Shown one piece after another: positions 59,548-64,000 of a DNA stretch of 64,000 nucleotides. The position numbers and the translations under genes are program-made. The notes under the pieces are model-generated. The model saw only the letters and a list, made by a program, of their open reading frames with translations. It was not told where the DNA came from and searched no databases. The stretch's first letter is position 1; each line of letters begins with the position of its first letter. The DNA lies in the NCBI RefSeq assembly GCF_001421705.1, contig NZ_LMKO01000004.1, forward strand, positions 31,968 to 95,967. Direction: 5' to 3'. The stretch comes from Xylophilus sp. Leaf220. Lineage in GTDB: Bacteria > Pseudomonadota > Gammaproteobacteria > Burkholderiales > Burkholderiaceae_C.

Positions 59548-60612
59548 TTACTGGACGACCTGCGCCAATTCGCCCTTGGCGTACTTGGCGGCGACGACCT
59601 GCAAGCTGTCGCCCTTGACCTTGGCGCCCTGGCCTTCGCAGCCGAATTCGATATAGCGCTGCTTGCAGATCTGCTTGGCGGCCTCGCGCGCGGGCTTCAA
59701 CCATTCGCGGGCGTCGAACTTGTCGGGGTTCTCGAACATGAACTTGCGCACCGCGCCGGTCATCGCCAGGCGGATGTCGGTGTCGATGTTGATCTTGCGC
59801 ACGCCGAACTTGATGGCTTCCTGGATTTCCGAGACGGGCACGCCGTAGGTTTCCTTCAGCTTGCCGCCGTACTGGTTGATGATGGCCAGCAGGTCCTGCG
59901 GCACGCTGGAGGAGCCGTGCATCACCAGGTGGGTGTTGGGAATCCGGGCGTGAATTTCCTTGACGCGCGAGATGGCCAGGATGTCGCCGGTGGGCGGGCG
60001 GCTGAACTTGTAGGCGCCGTGGCTGGTGCCGATGGCGATGGCCAGCGCGTCCAGCTGGGTGGCCTTGACGAAGGCGGCGGCTTCTTCCGGGTCGGTCAGC
60101 ATCTGGCTGTGGTCGAGCTTCACGTCGGCGCCGATGCCGTCTTCCTCGCCGGCGTCGCCGGTCTCGAGGTTGCCCAGGCAGCCGAGTTCGCCTTCGACGG
60201 TGACGCCGTACTTGTGCGCCATCTCGACGACCTTGCGGGTCACCTCGGTGTTGTAGTCGAAGTCGGCCGGCGTCTTGCCGTCTTCACGCAAGGAGCCGTC
60301 CATCATCACCGACGAGAAGCCAAGGTCGATCGCGCCCTGGCAGATGGCCGGGCTCTGGCCGTGGTCCTGGTGCATCACCAGCGGGATGTTCGGGTACTGC
60401 TCGACGGCGGCCTGGATCAGGTGCTTGATGAACGCCTCGCCGGCGTACTTGCGGGCACCGGCGCTGGCCTGCAGGATCACCGGCGCGCCGGTTTCCTTGG
60501 CGGCTTCCATCACGGCCTGCACCTGCTCGAGGTTGTTGACGTTGAAGGCAGGAATGCCGTAGCCGTTCGCGGCGGCGTGGTCGAGCAACTCTCGCATCGA
60601 AACTAGTGCCAT
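59548..60612 (-). CDS. fba: Class II fructose-1,6-bisphosphate aldolase
   Basis: This 354-residue zinc enzyme cleaves fructose 1,6-bisphosphate in glycolysis/gluconeogenesis (and the Calvin cycle where present). Signatures include [22 protein letters not shown] with the metal His, [24 protein letters not shown], and [10 protein letters not shown]. Start is the ATG at 60612. A hairpin with a T-run lies 18 bp upstream, which leaves little room for a promoter. Confidence 0.96.
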   Translation of the reverse strand: MALVSMRELLDHAAANGYGIPAFNVNNLEQVQAVMEAAKETGAPVILQASAGARKYAGEAFIKHLIQAAVEQYPNIPLVMHQDHGQSPAICQGAIDLGFSSVMMDGSLREDGKTPADFDYNTEVTRKVVEMAHKYGVTVEGELGCLGNLETGDAGEEDGIGADVKLDHSQMLTDPEEAAAFVKATQLDALAIAIGTSHGAYKFSRPPTGDILAISRVKEIHARIPNTHLVMHGSSSVPQDLLAIINQYGGKLKETYGVPVSEIQEAIKFGVRKINIDTDIRLAMTGAVRKFMFENPDKFDAREWLKPAREAAKQICKQRYIEFGCEGQGAKVKGDSLQVVAAKYAKGELAQVVQ

Positions 60613-60629
60613 AGTGGTGGTCCGTTCAG

Positions 60630-60660
60630 AAAAAAGATAGGTGCGGATGCGTCCGCACCT
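60630..60660 (-). terminator. Rho-independent terminator upstream of fba
   Basis: On the minus strand AGGTGCGGA, a 4-nt loop and TCCGCACCT are followed by ATC and six T. It would end transcripts from the lipoprotein gene. It may have belonged to an ancestral gene upstream of fba, before the A+T-rich block arrived. Confidence 0.75.
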
Positions 60661-60705
60661 CAGCCCTGATTTTAACCGTGATGCTGCGAACGAATGATCA
60701 GCCCA

Positions 60706-62748
60706 TCAAGGCGCAATGGGCGTGAATGCCAACAAGGATTCGTCGTTGTAAGGGTCTACCTGGCGAGTTGCCCATCGAACGGCAATATTGCTGTCAGAAG
60801 ACACAGCCAAGGAACCATTGCTCGCGTAAATTTTATAGGCAGTCGCAGGAACCGTGGCGTTCTCAGCCAAAGTTGCCCCTATTGTTTTCAACAACGTTCC
60901 ATTAGAAGAAAGCACGTAAAACTCTCGGGTGCTTGAGTCAGAACTACCTACCACCATCTTTCCATCAGACAGCACTTGCACGCTCATGTAATGCTGTCCA
61001 CGCATCAAATGTCCAGTTCTTGAGAGATCTATCGGACTCCATACTGATATGCCATTCTCAACGATGAGCACGCTCTTGCCATCTCGAGAAACCGCGATGT
61101 TCCCAGTAGCTTGAAGACGCTGATCCCCAATATTCCAATCCAAATTAGCCAATGTAGGCATTGTCAAAGACAATACACCTCCATTAACCTCGCTGTAGTC
61201 CATCTCCCAATACCGCGGAGTCGATGGCGAGAAACGGCCTGTTGCATAAATTCGAGTGCCATCCAAAGAGCCAGCAATAAGGCTCCCGTCAATACCCATT
61301 CGACTAGCAAGAAAACTTGTCGGAGCATTAACCATATCGCCTATCAACAACTTACCATCAGAAGCACGGAATATTTCTCCGGTTGTAACCACAATTACCC
61401 CCACACCATTGGGACGAGCATAAAGCAAATCTACACTTGCCAATGTTAATCCGGCTGTGGGACTCGAAAGCGGCCAAGAATCTATAAGCTGTCCCACCCG
61501 CAGATCAAAAACTCGGAGTTGAGATTTGGCCGCATCCACCGCGTACAAAAAGTTTCCATCGGGGGACACAATCATTCTCTCGAAATTTGCTCCGCCTGCC
61601 GTCAATGTCCCAACAAAGACCCCGGTATACACATTAACTATATCGATAACGCCACCAGCACTATGTTGTCGGCTTAGGTAAAAATGAGGTCTGATTGGAT
61701 CAAAAACTGGCCTCCCGTAGCCCGATTGCTTTGGCAATTTAACTGCAAACTCCCGAGTAAGATCCGCGCCCTTCCAAACAGCAACAGCTACCGGTTGTGG
61801 TGCAACGACGGTCGGATCTGGCGACGCGATCGATATGCGGGCATAGCTAATGGTGTTGGCCGGAAGTCCGATAGGGTCCGCCTCGATTTGGACCGTGCCA
61901 CCCGTATCTCCCGACGGCGTAACCTTCAGCCATGGCTGATCTGACTGTGCTTGCCATCGTCCAGTAGCTCCTAAGTTATCCGTAACATTTATTGCGCCTG
62001 TCAGGCGCGAGAGATTTGGGGTGCTGGTCAGCGCGAATCCGGCTTCGGAGACCAGAAGTTTATGTACGCTGCGCTTTTCCAACCATGGCTTTACATCGAT
62101 TTCAAAAGGCACAAGCCAAGGCGAGCCAGGATAGGGCTGTTTACAAGCCAACGGATCATCTAAACAGATTTGAACCTTGAATGATCCTACATATCGACCA
62201 GATTTAATCGAAGGAGACAAGGCCATATTAACCTTGTAACTGGTTGAGCTCAACGCAACAACACTCGTACTGCTGGCGTCAAGAACTCCCAGCGAATCAA
62301 TAATTCCGACGTTGATACGTTCCGCTATTTGCTTACTAGAGCTGGCTACCAATGAAAAGGAATTAAAGTTGCGTTCTTTAAAAGAACTGGACAAGCGCGC
62401 TGAGGCGAAGGTCAACCAAGAATTTTCAGGCGTATTTCCTGTTCCTGTTCCTGTTCCTGTTCCTGTTCCTGTTCCTGTTCCTGTTCCTGTTCCTGTTCCT
62501 GTTCCTGTTCCTGTTCCTGTTCCTGTGCCAGTGCCAGTGCCTGCTCCAGTGCCCGTGCCCGTGCCAGTACCCGTGCCAGTGCCAGTGCCAGTGCCAGTGC
62601 CAGTGCCTGCTCCGTTGCCTGTTGGGCTGGTTGCACTTCCGCCTGCTCCATTAGAGTCAGATGGACTGCCCGACCCGCCACCACCACAAGCAGATAAAAA
62701 ACAAATAAGAGACAGACTCACTGTCACAATTTTCCCCAGCTTGCTCAT
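60706..62748 (-). CDS. Large lipoprotein with Gly-Thr repeat and beta-propeller-like domain
   Basis: This 680-residue protein has a lipoprotein signal ([13 protein letters not shown]), then a Gly-Thr/Gly-Ala dipeptide tract at about 43-104. A middle region with BACON-like features follows (residues near 150-300, [21 protein letters not shown]), then a seven-bladed-propeller-like part with repeats such as [24 protein letters not shown] and [16 protein letters not shown]. The gene is strikingly A+T-rich compared with all its neighbours and ends against an IS remnant, so it was probably acquired. A surface adhesin or binding role is plausible but unproven. Confidence 0.8.
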   Translation of the reverse strand: MSKLGKIVTVSLSLICFLSACGGGGSGSPSDSNGAGGSATSPTGNGAGTGTGTGTGTGTGTGTGTGTGAGTGTGTGTGTGTGTGTGTGTGTGTGTGTGTGTGTGNTPENSWLTFASARLSSSFKERNFNSFSLVASSSKQIAERINVGIIDSLGVLDASSTSVVALSSTSYKVNMALSPSIKSGRYVGSFKVQICLDDPLACKQPYPGSPWLVPFEIDVKPWLEKRSVHKLLVSEAGFALTSTPNLSRLTGAINVTDNLGATGRWQAQSDQPWLKVTPSGDTGGTVQIEADPIGLPANTISYARISIASPDPTVVAPQPVAVAVWKGADLTREFAVKLPKQSGYGRPVFDPIRPHFYLSRQHSAGGVIDIVNVYTGVFVGTLTAGGANFERMIVSPDGNFLYAVDAAKSQLRVFDLRVGQLIDSWPLSSPTAGLTLASVDLLYARPNGVGVIVVTTGEIFRASDGKLLIGDMVNAPTSFLASRMGIDGSLIAGSLDGTRIYATGRFSPSTPRYWEMDYSEVNGGVLSLTMPTLANLDWNIGDQRLQATGNIAVSRDGKSVLIVENGISVWSPIDLSRTGHLMRGQHYMSVQVLSDGKMVVGSSDSSTREFYVLSSNGTLLKTIGATLAENATVPATAYKIYASNGSLAVSSDSNIAVRWATRQVDPYNDESLLAFTPIAP
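62436..62621. repeat. 31-unit hexamer tandem repeat (coding VNTR)
   Basis: Fifteen perfect TTCCTG units (62436-62525) are followed by 16 degenerate units of the TGCCAG type. On the minus strand each unit encodes Gly-Thr or Gly-Ala. Six-bp steps keep the frame, so slippage would change only the length of the lipoprotein's linker. Confidence 0.9.
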
Positions 62749-62809
62749 ATCCTCGCTCCGTGCAGATGTGTTTTTCGGTTACCGATTATGACAAAAACAT
62801 ACGCTTAAA

Positions 62810-63018
62810 GAAGGCCTTGTAAGTCCCAAGTTGATCAGCTTGGCGAAGAGCTGACGGCCTGAGGGGATGGGGGTCATAAAGCAATCGGACCTGGGCCTGA
62901 ACTTCGCGACCAAGCGCAAGTTGCTCGACGAGAAGGAGCGCGTGGTGTCATGGGCCGATCTAGCAGGCCTGATCACGCCGCAAGCACCAGAAGGCAAGTG
63001 CGGCCGTCCGAAAAATCA
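62810..63018 (+). mobile_element. Insertion-sequence remnant (IS5 type)
   Basis: A left end that may carry a terminal inverted repeat (GAAGGCCTTGTAAGTCCC) leads into the start of a transposase frame, cut off exactly at the stop codon of the minus-strand hydrolase. No right end is present. Confidence 0.6.
62867..63016 (+). pseudogene. Truncated IS5-family transposase N-terminus
   Basis: About 50 residues remain, including KQSDLGLNFATKRKLLDE and ERVVSWADLAGLITP, which match the N-terminus of IS5-type transposases. The DDE catalytic domain is missing. It lies between the A+T-rich lipoprotein and the hydrolase. Confidence 0.72.
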
Positions 63019-63903
63019 AGTACGTCGCAGGCCCAGGAACGCCAGCACGTCCGCATGCACCGGCGCCAGCCAGCGCAGCGGCGCGGCCAGGCTTCCGACC
63101 AGGGTGACGTGGTTGATGCGGCCGTAGTGGCGCAAGGTCACGTCGACGCCCGCCGCCTGCAGTTTCTCGGCCATCGCGAAGCTGTTGCGGCGCGGGTTGA
63201 CCACGCTGTCGGTGTCGGCGGCGACCAGCAGGGTGCGGGGCGCGGCGGACGAGGCATGGGCCAGGGGCTGGGAATCGGCCGGAGTGCGGGGCCAGTCGAA
63301 GGCGACCTGCGCGTCGGGGTTGTCGATCGGCAGGAAGTCGTAGGGCCCGGCCAGGCCGATCCAGCCCTTGAGCTGCCGCGGCGCCAGGCCCACCTCCTGC
63401 AGCCAGCGCGCATCGAGCGCCAGCATCGCCGCGTTGTAGCCGCCGGCGCTGTGGCCCATCACCACGATGTCGGCGGCATCGCCGCCGATCTCGGCCGCAT
63501 GGTCGAAGGCCCAGCGCACCGCCCGGGCGCTGTCGCGCAGGAACTCCGGATACCGAACCGCCGGGCTCAGCCGGTAGTCGGCCACCACCGCGATCGCGCC
63601 GTGCGCGGCCAGGGCTTCGCCGACGAAGCGGTAGTCGGCCCGCTCGCCCATCGTCCAGGTGCCGCCGTAGAAGAAGACGACGATCGGCGGCGTGCCACCG
63701 GTACGGGCACCCTCGGGCGGCCGGTACACGTCGAGCTTCTGGCGCGGGTCGGGGCCGTAGGCGATGCCGGGCTGCAGCCGGTAGCCGCTGCGCGGCACCA
63801 GGCTGTCGAGCACCCGGGCGCCGCTGCAGCCCGAGAGCACGGTTGCCGCGGCGGCCAGCAGGCCGGCCCGGCGCGCCGGCGAGTGGAGAGGATCCAGGTT
63901 CAT
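63016..63903 (-). CDS. Alpha/beta-hydrolase lipoprotein (HSL/carboxylesterase type)
   Basis: This 295-residue hydrolase has a lipobox (TVLSGC). The nucleophile elbow is GHSAGG, with Asp in VAADTDSVV and His in GRINHVTL. The oxyanion motif reads FFYGGTW, where HGG is usual, so the His is replaced by Tyr. The ATG at 63903 heads the signal peptide. The substrate is unknown. Its 3' end abuts the IS remnant. The last 97 bp of the window hold no recognisable gene. Confidence 0.85.
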   Translation of the reverse strand: MNLDPLHSPARRAGLLAAAATVLSGCSGARVLDSLVPRSGYRLQPGIAYGPDPRQKLDVYRPPEGARTGGTPPIVVFFYGGTWTMGERADYRFVGEALAAHGAIAVVADYRLSPAVRYPEFLRDSARAVRWAFDHAAEIGGDAADIVVMGHSAGGYNAAMLALDARWLQEVGLAPRQLKGWIGLAGPYDFLPIDNPDAQVAFDWPRTPADSQPLAHASSAAPRTLLVAADTDSVVNPRRNSFAMAEKLQAAGVDVTLRHYGRINHVTLVGSLAAPLRWLAPVHADVLAFLGLRRT

Positions 63904-64000
63904 GAGTCCGCCCTGAACAATTCCGTTCTCAGCCGCAGGCCGATCGGTTCTCGACCGGAGCGGCGAGCAGCGCTGCAATAACCGCCTGCATCGACAGCCC

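Noticed and set aside
62436..62621. CRISPR array
   Set aside because: The array is a continuous 6-bp tandem repeat without spacers and lies in a coding frame; no cas genes are present.
62312..62791. Plus-strand frame encoding a Val-Pro repeat protein across the hexamer array
   Set aside because: It is the complement of the Gly-Thr tract of the minus-strand lipoprotein, which has a signal peptide and continuous domains.
63904..64000. Start of another gene at the right edge
   Set aside because: Only 97 bp; no ribosome-binding site with a convincing frame could be seen.

Overview
The window is about 70% G+C and looks like chromosomal DNA of a betaproteobacterium of the family Comamonadaceae. 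The evidence is the gene content and order (tsaB-rimI-glycosylase-pyrF, purE-purK-threonylcarbamoyladenylate synthase, purC next to fba, and tripartite-tricarboxylate 'Bug' receptors) and short GCTAT/ATAGC hairpin repeats at gene ends of a kind I associate with this family. I cannot name the genus. No tRNA, rRNA, CRISPR array or intact insertion sequence was seen.

Layout. 1-2.0 kb: end of a tricarballylate locus (tcuA partial, tcuR). 2.0-3.2 kb: mnmA. 3.2-8.0 kb: a compact four-gene operon encoding a DUF3034 barrel-like protein, an exported truncated globin, a cupredoxin-like protein and a membrane GGDEF-EAL enzyme. 8.2-16.7 kb: ssb, a CLC-type transporter, an MFS carrier, a diguanylate cyclase response regulator and uvrA. 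16.7-18.1 kb: a DUF433/PIN-like toxin-antitoxin pair flanked by two copies of the uvrA 3' end. 18.1-21.1 kb: an MFS carrier and two proteins sharing one repeated domain. 21.2-25.6 kb: an SLC13/ArsB-type carrier with an NtrC-type two-component system and a candidate sigma-54 promoter. 25.7-33.7 kb: a gentisate (3-hydroxybenzoate) catabolic cluster with its LysR regulator, split by two minus-strand genes. 33.8-37.4 kb: a second Bug receptor coupled to a flavoprotein, then a phytase-like lipoprotein.

37.5-44.7 kb: a hybrid histidine kinase, a 56-residue membrane protein, a hotdog thioesterase and a DUF1501/DUF1800 pair. 44.8-49.4 kb: pyrF, a glycosylase-like gene, rimI and tsaB, and dacB on the opposite strand. 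49.5-53.2 kb: a lipase-like lipoprotein and an OmpW porin behind a TetR-like dyad, then a non-canonical SGNH lipoprotein. 53.2-60.6 kb: threonylcarbamoyladenylate synthase, purK, purE, a CnoX-like thioredoxin, an MFS carrier, purC and fba. 60.7-63.0 kb: an A+T-rich block with a lipoprotein carrying a 31-unit hexamer repeat and an IS5-type transposase remnant. 63.0-63.9 kb: an alpha/beta hydrolase.

The most promising uncharacterised system is the 3.2-8.0 kb operon, which couples a heme protein and a copper-type fold outside the inner membrane to cyclic-di-GMP turnover. Two other notable points are the insertion at the 3' end of uvrA and a composite hairpin repeat that supplies the stop codons of five genes.
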